Position numbers and translations under genes: made by a program. A stretch of 64,000 nt of DNA from Xanthoparmelia taractica (taxonomy: Eukaryota; Ascomycota; Lecanoromycetes; Lecanorales; Parmeliaceae). The notes beneath the pieces were generated by a model that did not search any database, was not told the origin of the DNA, and saw only the letters and a list, made by a program, of their open reading frames with translations. Below are positions 33,270 through 45,018 of the stretch, piece after piece. The stretch is taken from NCBI GenBank assembly GCA_033085395.1, contig MU853189.1, forward strand, positions 165,567 through 229,566, given 5' to 3'. How positions within the stretch are numbered: position 1 is the first letter of the stretch; each line of letters opens with the position of its first letter.

Positions 33270-34646
33270 CCTGATGTAGGTGGCAAGAAAATCTCTAAAT
33301 ACCTGCTAGACGATCCTCCTCTCGGAGGCAAGGGCATGAATGAGATTCATGGCTTTATGGTAGCCGAAATAGCTGTTCTCACAACATATTGTACCTCTCA
33401 AAGATCAATTCACTCATGGTGAGGCTTTTTTTCCATAAGTCTTTGATTGCCCAATAGCGCCGTTAATTCAGCCCTACCTGTTCCGATGAATGCCAAGGTC
33501 CTTTGATAGCTCACTTCAGTCAACTCCAATGCCACGAGGTAGTAGTACCTCGACCGAGAGAAAGGGAGGAAAGGGAGGAAAGGGAAAAGAAGAAAGGAAA
33601 AAATAAAGAATTAGAAGAAATTTACTCTTGTCAAACGATGACGAAAGCTAACGATATAACGCGGAGCTACTTACTTCCGCGATGCATATCAACTGGCTCT
33701 TTTGGGTTAGTTGCAGCGAAGCTGCTTGCCGTAGCCTTGCAATAAAGGCCTATTGTGGGATCTAGTGGTTGAAGGGAGAAAGCAGAAGGATGAAGTTTTA
33801 CTTTTCAACAACTCTATGCAGAAGGAATTAACGATTGAAGTCCAAGAATCGTCTGGTCACATTTCCCGAACTTCCAAGTTTCTCTTCCCTTGCGCGAGGA
33901 GTACAATGACCACCTCGCATGGTTGCGCTTCGCAGTTGTAGTATGACTGGAACTTCTAAATTATATGTATGAGAACAAGTACCACCAGCGCTTGCGTGAG
34001 CCGGACCACAGTAAAGTGGCAGTACGAAATCGTAACGTGGTGGAAGGCCATTGGATTCCCCCTCGAATCGCTAGATATTCGCCCCGAAAACCAACATCAC
34101 TTTGATAACAAATTTGTTCCATGTGGTTGAAAATACGTGATACAGTACAATCTCCTTCATCTCCTCGGTGGTTTGACGTGTCAGCCAAATCACTTTCGAG
34201 CCGGATACATTTTTGCACAGAGGTCCCAGAAGGCCGAATACGATCGATGAATTGCGGAGGTTGTCGTAGAGAGCGTGTTTTTGGAAGAGTGTTGGTATTG
34301 AGGGATGGAAGTTTGGCCACGTGCACTTTGGTCGAAGATGATGCCCGGGAGAACATTTCGCCGAGGCCGCTTTTCGGTAGAGCTCAGCTCCATGTTTATC
34401 AGCTCCGGGCATCTGATTTGATCTCGAGACTTCTTTGTCTCAACAATAATACCCACAACGAAGGCTGACACCGCTGTTGCCTTGTTCATTTTCTTGCCCT
34501 AAAACCCCCTACCTACCCTACAACGACTTGTCATCTCTCCACACCACCGAACCATGCCTCGATAACCCACTTCACAAAAACCCGAGCATACCCGGCAGCC
34601 TCCCTCTTTCTCTCTCTCAACTCTCAACCCTCAACCCTGACCAACA
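33270..34646. promoter_or_regulatory. Divergent intergenic region between synthetase and TLC-domain gene
   Basis: Both flanking genes point outward, so this 1.4-kb stretch should hold both promoters. A polypurine run (GGGAGGAAAGGGAGGAAAGG and neighbours) spans 33556-33612 and a pyrimidine-rich, CT-repeat leader lies at 34500-34640 just before the TLC gene. I looked for the extended GATA site typical of iron-repressor binding (ATC-W-GATAA) and did not see it. No gene is supported here. Confidence 0.4.
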
Positions 34647-35901
34647 ATGCACGACCCCTTCCCCTTCCCCCCTCCCCCCCTCCTAACCCGCCTAGCAAAT
34701 CCCCTCACAACCACCCTCTCCCTCCCCACCCTCCCCCTCCACATCCACGAACTCCTCCTCGCAACCCTAACCTACCACCTTATCCGCGCCCACCTCTCCC
34801 CCTACCTCTCCACAAAACTCTTCCCGCGCACCTACCCCTTCCTCAACGCCCGCACGCGCTTGAACTGGGACGTGCACGTCGTGTCGTTGGCGCAGTCGCT
34901 GTTTATCAATACGTTGGCGCTGTGGGTTATGTGGGTGGATGAGGAGAGGGGGGGTATGGGGTGGGAGGAACGGGTGTGGGGGTATACGGGGGCGGGGGGC
35001 ATGATTCAGGGGTTCGCGGCGGGGTATTTTTTGTGGGATCTTATTGTTTGTGCGGGGAATGTGGGTGTGTTTGGGTGGGGGTTGTTGGCGCATGCGGTGG
35101 CGGCGCTGGTGGTGTTTTCGTTGGGGTTTGTGAGTTTTACCATCTACCTCTTTTTTCCCCCCCTTTCTTTCTGGGCGGAGTACCCCGGGTTTTTTCTGGG
35201 CTGCAACAAGGGATGGGTCTGGGCTGATGCGAGCAATATAGCGGCCTTTTGTCAACTTCTACGGGCCCACTTTTATCCTCTACGAGCTCTCTTCGCCGTT
35301 CCTCAACTTCCATTGGTTCTTCGACAAGCTGCACATGACCGGCTCCAAACCGCAGTGGTACAACGGCCTCTTCCTTCTCTCAAGCTTTTTCTGCTGCCGC
35401 TTGCTGTGGGGCACTTACCAATCGATCCGTGTCTCCCAGGACGTCTGGGCGGCACTGCACTACGACCCTCTTACCAGGAGCTCCAAGGCTGTATTCGAGC
35501 CAGAAGGAGAGAGTGCGGAAATCATGCGCTTTGCGGGCGAATATTCCATGCCGGCTTGGTTGGCGGTTGTCTACTTGAGCAGTAATGTGGTTCTTAATAC
35601 GCTTAATTTCTACTGGTTTGGCAAGATGATTGAGACGATTAAGAAGAGGTTTGCCGAGTCCAAGGACAAGAAGGGCGGAAGAAAGAGAGAGGATAAGGAC
35701 GAGGGTGTAATGGTGGAGGGCTTAATGGATAGTAGTACACTTCTGACGGAGGCTGCGGATGATGAGGATATGCAGTTTGGCGGGGAGGATATCATGTACG
35801 ATGGAGAGGTAGAAGATGAGCTGAGTATGGAGAGTAGTATCTTGGATGGGAAGAGTACGATCAAAGTTGAGAAGACAGAGGTTCGGCGGAGGAAAGGTTG
35901 A
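34647..35901 (+). CDS. TLC-domain (TRAM/LAG1/CLN8) multi-pass membrane protein
   Basis: Exons 34647-35129 and 35242-35901 splice in frame to 380 residues; the 112-bp intron has a GTGAGT donor. The ATG lies in CAACAATGC. The N-terminal half has several hydrophobic helices (NWDVHVVSLAQSLFINTLALW; GYFLWDLIVCAG; LLAHAVAALVVFSLGF). The second exon begins RPFVNFYGPTFILYELSSPF, with FLNFHWFFDK, which is the conserved core of fungal TMEM56/TLCD-type TLC proteins. The C-terminal 100 residues are charged and acidic, predicted cytosolic. Family members are ER membrane proteins involved in lipid sensing or ceramide-related chemistry; the catalytic type is not determined. Wobble bases change abruptly from C to G inside exon 1. 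Confidence 0.88.
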
Positions 35902-36146
35902 AGTGGAGCGGCAGCATCTGGAGTTCTGGTGCATCTGAGCGTTTTACATAGCCGACTCTCTGCTGCCTCAGGATGGGCGCTGCGTCACTGGTCTGAGATT
36001 GCAGCGTTGCTTCAGCCTTTTATACAAGGATGTTGCACTGGTTTCGGTTTCGCAGCCATAATAATCACACGACTGGGGCTGTCCCCCTTGACTCAGCCCA
36101 CTGGGCATTTAAAGCTTTCATTTTTGATCTTGATAAGTGTTTCCAT

Positions 36147-37655
36147 TCAGCGCTTCTTCCTGATGACCTGCATCCCATGCATCCATGGCCAGAGGACCTC
36201 TGGTATCCTCACACAGACTCCTTCTTCGTCCCAACCATTCTCCAGTAGTGCAGCGAGGACTCGGGGCACAGCCAAAGCTGTTCCATTGACAGTTGATGGG
36301 AAGTCCGTCTTAGTCTGAGATCCAGCGGGGTTGCGCACCCTGGTGTTTAGACGTCTCGTCTGGTAGTCGGTACAGATCGAAGTTGAGGTGACCTCACCCC
36401 AACCACCATCTTTCTCTTGCCGGGACGGGAAGAAGGCCTCAATATCTTGTTTTCTGACGGCGCTGGCTCCTAGGTCTGTTGAGGGCATCTCGAGTATGCG
36501 ACAATGTAGCCCTAGGTTCTGGAGAATTTCCCTCTGAATATCAAGCATGGAGAGGAAGGCTTTGTCTTCGCCGCCTTGAGCCGTCCAAGCAAACATTTCC
36601 ACTTTCGTGAACTCGTGAACGCGATACAAGCCTTTGGTTTCCACACCCCTGGCGCCTGCTTCCGCTCTGTAACATCGACTTGGCCCAACCACCCGAATCG
36701 GCAGATCATCCTGGTCGATGACCGCATTCGCCATCATCCCAGCGAGAGGTATCTCCGCCGTCCCTGCGAGACTAAGCGTTGGCTTGCCCTTCTCCCGATC
36801 TCTTTCCACCTGCTGTATGCCGTAGACCTGCTGCTCCCCACCCTGATCACGGGGCCGAAATCCGCAGGCTGAGGCTATGTGAGTGTAGACCATTGACGGA
36901 GGTGTGACAACTGTGAAGCCGTGCTGCATAGCCACCTCGAGAGAGTACTGGATCAGTGCTTGTTCTAGAAGCGCTGCTTCATTCTTGAGATAATACCATC
37001 CCCACCCGCTCGTTGTAGCCGCGCTAGCGAAGTCTAGCAGGTCGAACTCGGTGCCAATGTGTACTTGATTTCTCCATGTTCGGTCGTGGGAGGTAGATAG
37101 AGGGTCCGGGTGCTCGTTGATGTAGTCTAAGACCTTGGGCTGATTGCCTCGGGGCGTTTCGTCGCTCGTAAGATTTGGTAGCTCAGCTGCTAGATCCTCA
37201 ATCTCCTTGTTCAGTTGTTCCTCGAGAGCTTCAATGGCCGATATTTGCTTTTTGAAATCCTGGGCCTCCTCCAGTAACTGCGTCTTCTGCTTGGCCTGGC
37301 CTTCTAGGCCCTCTGTCTCGATACCGCTGAAAGTTCTAGAGTGAGACAGCTGTGTTCTGATGGCATTGCTTTTCTCCCGTAATCCGCGCGCATTCTTCTG
37401 TGACTGGAGCCATTCGTCGAAGAGCTTGACGATCTTGGAGGGACTTTCACTCTGGGCTTTGTATTTGCGCTCAAAGCAGTTCCTGGAGTAGAGCTCGGGA
37501 TTCTGCCGGATGTGTTTAATGTTAATGGAGGGTTTGGGAGCGATTGATGGTAGACTCTCACGGCATCTGGGAAGACATTGGGAAAAGCAACGGCTCGTGT
37601 GGCCATTGAAGAGCTTTCTCTTTGGTAGGAGAAACCGTAGCTCCCATATTGTCAT
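36147..37655 (-). CDS. DIA4: Seryl-tRNA synthetase, mitochondrial type
   Basis: A single exon of 502 residues from an ATG at 37653-37655. The first 40 residues are rich in Arg, Ser and Leu without acidic residues (RFLLPKRKLFNGHTSRCFS), consistent with a mitochondrial presequence. Residues about 45-170 form the coiled-coil tRNA-binding arm (KQISAIEALEEQLNKEIEDL). The class II catalytic core shows TAEIPLAGM, motif 2 (SRCYRAEAGARG then VHEFTKVEMF) and motif 3 (NGTALAVPRVLAALLENGW). It charges tRNA-Ser with serine. Divergence from the cytosolic enzyme and the leader support organellar use. The gene starts 353 bases from the divergent ubiquitin-conjugating gene. The symbol follows the yeast mitochondrial enzyme. 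Confidence 0.93.
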   Translation of the reverse strand: MTIWELRFLLPKRKLFNGHTSRCFSQCLPRCRESLPSIAPKPSINIKHIRQNPELYSRNCFERKYKAQSESPSKIVKLFDEWLQSQKNARGLREKSNAIRTQLSHSRTFSGIETEGLEGQAKQKTQLLEEAQDFKKQISAIEALEEQLNKEIEDLAAELPNLTSDETPRGNQPKVLDYINEHPDPLSTSHDRTWRNQVHIGTEFDLLDFASAATTSGWGWYYLKNEAALLEQALIQYSLEVAMQHGFTVVTPPSMVYTHIASACGFRPRDQGGEQQVYGIQQVERDREKGKPTLSLAGTAEIPLAGMMANAVIDQDDLPIRVVGPSRCYRAEAGARGVETKGLYRVHEFTKVEMFAWTAQGGEDKAFLSMLDIQREILQNLGLHCRILEMPSTDLGASAVRKQDIEAFFPSRQEKDGGWGEVTSTSICTDYQTRRLNTRVRNPAGSQTKTDFPSTVNGTALAVPRVLAALLENGWDEEGVCVRIPEVLWPWMHGMQVIRKKR

Positions 37656-38008
37656 GGTAAGAAACCGTAACTCAAAAGAATAAGCTCGCTAGCATCACTC
37701 GAGGAAACTCTACTATTCTACGGCAGACGCAAAAACCGATTGCGCATGCCGAGGGAAGAATGATAGTGTATGAAAGTACGTGACGTGCGTGACCGCTCCT
37801 GCCGCGCACCCTCGTAAGCACAGGCGTTGCTTGCTGGTGTCACTTCACTCTTTTGACACCATCTTGACTTCTCTAACTTCTACAGCTTCCAACCACTTCC
37901 AAGTCAGTCATCCAAAGATGCAGGCTGACAGCAGGCTTCTCAGCAGAGGACTCGCAGGGTAATCGCGACACTTCATATCTGATACCTGATACTTGATATT
38001 GAGACAAG
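37656..38008. promoter_or_regulatory. Short divergent promoter between seryl-tRNA synthetase and UBE2O-like gene
   Basis: Only 353 bp separate two start codons pointing outward, so promoter elements are probably shared. A TGACGTGCGTGAC block near 37780-37795 resembles bZIP-type TGACGT sites. No TATA-like box is placed consistently for either gene. Confidence 0.45.
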
Positions 38009-41000
38009 ATGTCAAAGTTTTTCTTCGAAGATACCTGTACCTTCAAGGCGGATCCAGCTATTGTTGGAACTATTGAGCGTACATGGAGTGACGTTGACAC
38101 CTCATGTGAAGGCTTCCTTGATTGTTACATTCACAAGGATCTGTCTTTGAAGGTTCGAAAAGCCTGGTTCGATGATGGAAAGCTTACTCCTGGCTACGTG
38201 ATCATCGCTTTCAGCAATGATTATGACGGCTACTGCCTTGTTGCTGAAAGCTCTCTTCAGCTGATCGATCGATCTTTCGCTACCGGAGATGTTGTCAAGA
38301 AGAAGCTGTCAGACACGCAGAGTGGAACCGTAATGAATACGTCTGTTATATGTTCTTTGCAGCCTCTATGTAGCCAAAAGGATTTCTCGAGGCAGCAGCA
38401 TCCTCCAATCTTAGGTCACACTCCGTCTCATGGCCCTCACACCCCAAAACATTCCAAGGAGAAGGGCACCGCACCTGATCCCAAGCTTGTCCACGGGTTT
38501 CCAGCACCAACTAGCATTGAATCACATGGATTAGATACATTGAACACCGCTGTTCCACGACCTCTTCAAGCATCTGCTTCAGAGTTGAAGTTTTGGAACA
38601 ATTATCGTGAAGAGGATACTCTGATATATAAAGGGTGGATTGGGGAAGTAAGATCTGTTTATGATGAAGTCACAGTCCGTCTACTTAATGGCAGCGTGGT
38701 CGTTGTTGAAAACCCTGAGGAGCTTGAAGAGCCCTACTGGGTTGCCAGTACCCCTTCCTATGAGCTCGCACAGCGCCTAGATCGTGCGGGTTATTACCAG
38801 TACAGCCCAGGAAAATCTGCTCCGCGCTTGGGCAAACCCCAGTCGACCCCAGCTGAACCTTGCTATCCTGGTCAGTATGTCCAAACTAAGAAAGGCAATC
38901 TACGTTGCGGCAGATGGAAGTTCGGTGCTTATGATCCAGAAATTACACCCAGGGGAATAGTTGTGGATGTACGGAACGTACAACTTGAGGTCCGCTGGCT
39001 GTCCGCAATTACATCTCCACAAGCTCCGCCACCCCAACCGTCGCCGCTACTAGATACCGAAGAACTTGAGACTGGAGGAATCATTGTGTATGACCGGAAC
39101 AAGCTACCCAAACAGCCCGTGCCATGCACACTCGCCAACACCTCTTACAGCCCAGACACTGGCTTTGGTCACAAAGTGAGATTCAGGGATCCCGCCGGCG
39201 CTGCTGTCAAATATGCTCCCAATTTTCAAGGTGCTACTTCCACGTCGGCGCCCATCTTTGATCGAATACCTCGTGTTGCTACCCAAGGATTTGATATGAA
39301 TGTGCTCCAGGTCGTCGCAACTGCTACAAAGCTTACGGTACGTTGGCAGGATTGTTCAATTACTGAAGAGGACTCAGTTCAACTGTTTCCTTACTTGAAC
39401 CCTGACGAAAATGACGTGTGGCCCGGCGAGAAGGTTTCGTTCATCCCTGACGAGGAGAAGCTGGGCGATCAGGTCCCAATCATACGTCTTCACAAGGTGG
39501 GCGTGGTGCAGTCCGTTGACGCCCGAGAGCGAATCGCTCGTGTCAGATGGTTCCAGGGCACCGATATCGATATAGACGAAGAAGAGAAAGCCTCCCAATA
39601 TTCAGCATCAAAATATGGCGAGCTGCGCGAAGAAATTGTAGAGGTTCCTCTTTACGATATTGCTGCCCACCCGGCTTTGGCCGTGAACCGAGGCGATCTT
39701 GTTGTGATTGCTCCGGAGCAGGCACTGTCACCGACACGCGTTAATAGTGGAGTAGACTTCGCATCCGCTCCATCTATCGACCATGATGGCGATATGGACA
39801 TGCCGTATGCACATCCTGATCCGCTTCCATCTTCAAGGGTTGGTCAGCCATCCCCACTCGACCCTGGATTCTTGACTGCCAATTTTCAGAGAGCTCGCAT
39901 GATTTTAGGGTTGGCAGGTGATGATCTCGACTCAACATCGCGAGATAGCTCCCCTTTGCATAATAGTGAATACGTTGGAGAGATTACTGATCTCTGTCTC
40001 GACGGAGAGGTTGTAGTCCGACTCGGAGCGGCTTCTGAAGTCCATGAGGTCAAAGTTCCTGTCGAACGAGTGACCATCATTGCTTCTGAAAGTTTAGGCA
40101 GCTCAGAATACAGTGATGAAGAAGATGAAGACGGAGACTCCTATTTCAGTGATGCTATGTCCGTGAGCGATGAGGAGACAGACCTTGAAACAGATCAAGA
40201 TTCAGTGAAGGCTGTTGATATTTCTGTGGAGTACGAAGGCGGAGAGAAACTCAACGACGACGGTGACGATGATGGGATGTGGGCCACCGATGAAGAGGAC
40301 GTCGAAGGCTTCGACACGCAGAAATCCAGCGATAATAATTACCAACAAGATCAGCGTTCAGGCCCCGTAAATGATGCGTTTGTCCAGGTCGATGGCGGAA
40401 TGGCCCCAGAGCCCCTGAATGTAAAATCTAATGCTGACGCACCGATTTCATTTTCCAGCTACTCCTCGATGCCACCCTGCTTCTCCGTGATTGAGGGCGA
40501 GGCACCCTTGGATCATCATTTCGTCGGCGCGAGTCGGCCATTGACCGCCGACCTTATGCGGCGCGTGGCGAAAGAACACAGGATCTTGCAATCCTCTCTA
40601 CCAGACGGCATTTTTGTGCGGACTTGGGAGTCCCGACTCGATCTGCTACGTGTACTGATTGTCGGACCCTTTGATACGCCATACGAGTTTGCTCCTTTCG
40701 TTGTGGACCTTCACCTCGGGTTGACGTTCCCCTCGTCCTCGCCGGACGCCCACTTTTACTCTTGGACTGGTGGCTCGGGACGCATCAATCCGAATCTCTA
40801 TGAAGACGGCAAAATTTGTCTAAGTCTGCTGGGTACCTGGGACGCTGACGAACGAAACGAAGAGTGGTCTCCAAAGAAATCGACCGTTTTACAGATACTC
40901 GTGAGCTTGATGGGGCTAGTGTTAGTGAAAGAGCCGTATTACAGTAAGTAGAGAGTTCTCCGCTATCGAACCTTCTCAAACCCCGTCTAGCGATGTTCTG

Positions 41001-41548
41001 AGTGCGTTTGACTCGAACATAACAGAGTGGCTCTTACTGCCCATCGTCGACGTGAAATTTCGGCTACCTCCTAATCTCTGTCTGAACATTTGATGAATCA
41101 GTCTATGCATACCAGCCATAGCCTACCTAAGCATCGGTGCTGACCTGTCATGTCAGATGAAGCAGGCTTCGACGTATTCATTGGCTCCGCCGAGTCTCAA
41201 GTACCTTCCGCACTGTATAATGAAAAGGTCTATGTGATGTCCAAGGGCTTCATCAAGGTCGCTTTGACGGATGCACCAGATGGTCTGGCGGACATCATTC
41301 AATGGCTGTACCTTTCCGGCCAGTCCGGCCCCCATCTTCTACGCCGCGTCCTCGATGATTCGAAGAAGCTATTAGCCAATACCACCACCACAAGCGCGGT
41401 CGGTAGCGCGTCTAGGGAGGCGAATGAATTAGGTTCTGCCCCGGCAAAACTCAGCACTGGAGCGTCGATCTTGTTACAAAGGAACGTTGACTGGTTGGAG
41501 GATTTCATGAAACGAAGCGATGAGGGAACAGTTGCTACACACCATTAG
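38009..41548 (+). CDS. UBE2O-like hybrid E2/E3 ubiquitin-conjugating enzyme
   Basis: Two exons, 38009-40943 and 41157-41548, total 3327 nt (1108 residues). The 213-bp intron splits an Asn codon and rejoins EPYYNEAGFDVF, a motif conserved in UBE2O. The N-terminal 650 residues carry repeated SH3/Tudor-like conserved regions (GWIGEVRSVYDEVTVRL; HKVGVVQSVDARERIARVRW; YVGEITDLCLDGEVVVRL). An acidic segment follows (SSEYSDEEDEDGDS; DDDGMWATDEED). The UBC fold begins near LMRRVAKEHRILQ, with the active cysteine in GKICLSLLGTW. The C-terminal part SALYNEKVYVMSKGF completes the UBC helices. Family members ubiquitinate free ribosomal proteins and other orphan substrates without a separate E3. The size is close to that of the family. 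Confidence 0.93.
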
Positions 41549-43311
41549 AACGGCCTGATGCTAGAGATACCCCTTTGCAGTGTGGTCGACATTGTAGTAT
41601 CCACAGAGCATATAGAAGCATGTGATTGACGGTTCAACAATCTATTCTTTTTATATCAACATAAGTAAAACCGTACTTTTATCTCTACACCATCAACCCT
41701 CTATCTAATCGCTAAAGAAATATATGAATACAGATTTCCCGTACCCAGCCTAATAGGTAACCCGTAGCTACCTAATTAAGTCGTCGTCACTTTACTTCTA
41801 CGCCAAAGGTCGTTTCGTCCATCTGTTCTCTTACTACCCTTATTCTATTTTCTCGCTCGCGTGGCTAGCTCAACACTTGCAGACAAAGGATCAGGATGGT
41901 GGCTAGTTCTTTTCGTGTGGGCAGAAGAGGAAGATGATATCTACCTTGTATAGGCAAACAGCTACCTTGGAAGTAAGTAACTGCGTAGCTGACTCAGCTA
42001 GCGGGCTCCCACAATAATATTCTAACTTTGGAGGTCCCTCTCGCCCGCCCAAATACAAACTTTAATTCCTACGCTTCATGCAGTTTAGTCAACAACACCG
42101 CTTTTTCAAGACGTGCGCTTCTTCAGAGAAGAGGAAGGGGAATTATCTGATTTGGCTGGTTGTAGTTGGGTTTTTTAACATGACATTCATATTGATTGAT
42201 GGATGGAGTATTGTTCTGTAAGGTAGTCGTAGATGAATTTCCAGCGGAGCCATGGGGAGGAAGCTGGAATCAATTACGAATCACGAATTCACGCCTGGCT
42301 TACTACTTGAGAATTATCTTTTTATCTCTCTGTGTAGGAATAGAGTGCCGGTTTGACTCTACCGTACCGGGGGTTATCGCGGGATGATAGTGGTAGTGAT
42401 GGTGTGGTGAGAGAGAGAGGAAGCTTCTGGGGACAGGATATGTTTGGAGTATTGAGGAGGATAGGATAGAGATGCGGTTGGTGGTTTTGAGGGACGTGAT
42501 GGATGTGGGATTAGGGGAATAAGCGAATTGGGGGGGAAGAGGGGGAGGGAGAGGGGGAGGGGGGTGGAGGGGGCGAGAGATTGATAGTGGGGGGGGGAGG
42601 GAGCGCGGCAGGGGATCGGTAGCATAGATGATGATGATGGACTGGGGATACAACACACACGCACTGGTTGTTTTCTGATGGCTGTGATGTAGGTAACAGT
42701 TAGATTCTAGGTACAATAGGTTACTTGAACTTGAGCTTGGAATAGAAACAATGTTGGTGCTGGGACCTGTTTTCTGTGTTGTGAGAATTAAATCATACCG
42801 TTGTTGGAATTTTTTTCGCTGGAGGTTGGTTCGCCGAGGTATAGGATAGGATCCGAGGAGTGGAAGGGATGGTGGGGATGTCATGTTCATCATGACCCTT
42901 GTTGTCTGGGAATGAGTAGAACAGCGGCTTTGATAAATTCCTTTAGAGAACGCTCGATATTGGTTCCTTAGAATTATTGTAGTCTAGGCTAGTCTACTCT
43001 GCCATGTAGAGATATCTTTTGGCTTTGCAGAATGGCAAATCACTGTATGAAACAGGGTGGGGTTTGTATCAGTCATTGGACGATAGCGGCCGTCAACGAA
43101 CGAGTAGAAAAATACATCTTCACTATTGAAGGTTCGAGTCCGGAGCAATCATGGTTCCAGTCTAATCAAATCTCGCGCGCACGCACGCAGAAGACAGATC
43201 TGTCCCAGCGCCACCCGCGGGCAAGACGTGTCGTCAAAAGAGAGTTCTGCAAAGGGCCGATTTGGGCAATCTCGATGTGATCTGCGGGGTTTGGGCTTTT
43301 CACGGAGGTTT
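41549..43311. other. Intergenic region with long G-rich polypurine tract
   Basis: No gene is supported. Bases about 42411-42610 are strongly purine-rich on the plus strand with many runs of four to nine G (within 42530-42600). The complementary strand reads as a Pro/Ser/Leu-rich frame (42303-42893), which I regard as composition-driven. Confidence 0.5.
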
Positions 43312-45018
43312 TTACCTGGAAGTCCTCGAAGACAGGCGGGAGAGCGTGACGGCGACCGGTTTTGTGGTTTCGATCAGCGTGTTGACTTTCATCTCGTGGT
43401 CGTCGTCCCTGACGTCCACTCGGTACGTTTGCAGTAGCGTCACAAGATACTTCTTGGCAGCCAGGATGGCGAATTGGTATCCGACCTGGCGATATCAATT
43501 TCTTTTCATTTCTTTTCATCAGGACAATCGGGAAGACTTACGCAGTTGCGTGGTCCGTATCCGAACGACATGAACGGCTGATCTTTGTTGTACCCACCGA
43601 GGAACCTTTCAGGAACGAATTCCCTGGCATCGGGGCCCCAGAATTCCGGCGAGGTCTGTAGATGTAAATAGGAGAGGTAGATCAGCATGCCGGGCTTCAG
43701 GACCACGGGCTTCTTGCTGGAGGCGAGCGTTGTTTCGCGATTGATTACCCGGACGGTGGCGTGGACTACGGGATACAGTCTGTTTATCTCCATGAGAACC
43801 GCGTCGAGATATGGCATTCTTGAGTTGATGGTCGTGAAATCTATAGTGTCAACAGAGTTTATTTCGGCCATGAGTTTCGCCAGGCTTTCGGGATGCCTGC
43901 TGAGCTCGATTAACGACCACGTAACATTCGAGCCCATGCTGTGATGACCACCTGAGGCCCGTCAGAGTGAGCTCCTTCTTGAGGAATGAAAGGAAACGAA
44001 CCGAAAACATTTAGGTTGGTAAATTCGGTGGCAAATGGGGACAGAGGGCCCGTTCTGCCGCCGCCGGTCATGACCGAAAGGTTGCGGATGGTCTTCAGCG
44101 GAGCATCTGGGTTGCGGCGCTCGTGGTCTTCGAGTATCCGCCTGTTCCCGTCGACAACCTTGGCTACCTTTGCCTGGAGCTTGGCTTCTGAGCGTGTCGG
44201 CTCGCCTAGAGTCACCAGCTTCAAACACAGCTGGAAGGAATACCAAATCGATGGCCAAGGGTCACCGGCCAAGTCGAGAATAGTTCCAGAGAGGCTCAAA
44301 ACATGTCCTCCCACGTGGTTCTGAGAGTTTCCGTAAAGAGTTTCTCCCCAGAGTGCAAGGGCGAAGTTGTCCGCCGCGTTTGTGATATTGGCAACCTCGG
44401 CTATCGAACCCTCACCCGCCAAGGTGTTGACATGCGCCGTGGCGATCTTTGTGATGATATCGAACTTTGCGGAATTCGACTTCGTGCTATCGAATTCACG
44501 AATAAACACGTTGCGCTGATGGCTTGTTTCAGGGCCGACGTAGTTGAAGAGCGAATTGCCAATCAGTCTCCGAAGAGTCGAGAAGGGAGACCAACTCATA
44601 CGTTCGGGACCACCGTCCCTTAACACTGTTGGTACAAGCCGCCTACCCTCCAGTCACGGATCAAGGAAGAAATGCCTTACCTGGATGCAATTTCTCCGGA
44701 ATATGCTAGGACTTCTCGAATCATAGCGGGATGGTGAACTGAAACTAGAAACCTATCAACGATTTTGGCGTACGAGATGCCATTGTCGCTAAGAGCAATT
44801 AGTTTGCCGAGAAGCTGAGGCGCTCCGTGCTTGAGGTACATAGGCAGGGCTCCCAAAATGGGAACGCCCTTGAGTTCAGGGACCCCAGGAAGGATATCGT
44901 TAGACGATATCGACTTGAAAGTGAGAAAGCCCAAAAGCATTAGCACCCCGACGGCGGCGGCCACAATGATCGATAGGCCCATGTTCGCCCCAAATTCGTG
45001 GAGGTCGTCAGGAATCAT
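43312..45018 (-). CDS. Cytochrome P450 monooxygenase
   Basis: Four exons, 45018-44681, 44642-44002, 43951-43542 and 43485-43312, total 1563 nt (520 residues). The N-terminus has one membrane anchor (IIVAAAVGVLMLLGFLTF) and a Pro-rich hinge (LPGVPELKGVPILGALP). Helix I is GGHHSMGSNVTW, helix K has the ExxR pair in EINRLYP, followed by FVPERF and the heme-binding loop FGYGPRNC, with the Cys at the exon 3 edge and VGYQFA in exon 4. The enzyme should be ER-bound and use NADPH-P450 reductase. The first intron is unusually short (38 bp), so that junction (ASR-RLVPTVLRDGG) is the least certain part. No biosynthetic cluster partners lie beside it. The substrate is unknown. Confidence 0.9.

Noticed and set aside
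34767..35255. 162-codon antisense frame within the TLC-domain gene
   Set aside because: It overlaps the well-supported plus-strand exon and intron and reflects biased wobble composition.
42303..42893. 196-codon minus-strand frame rich in Pro, Ser and His
   Set aside because: It follows from the complementary polypurine tract; no domain and composition unlike real genes here.
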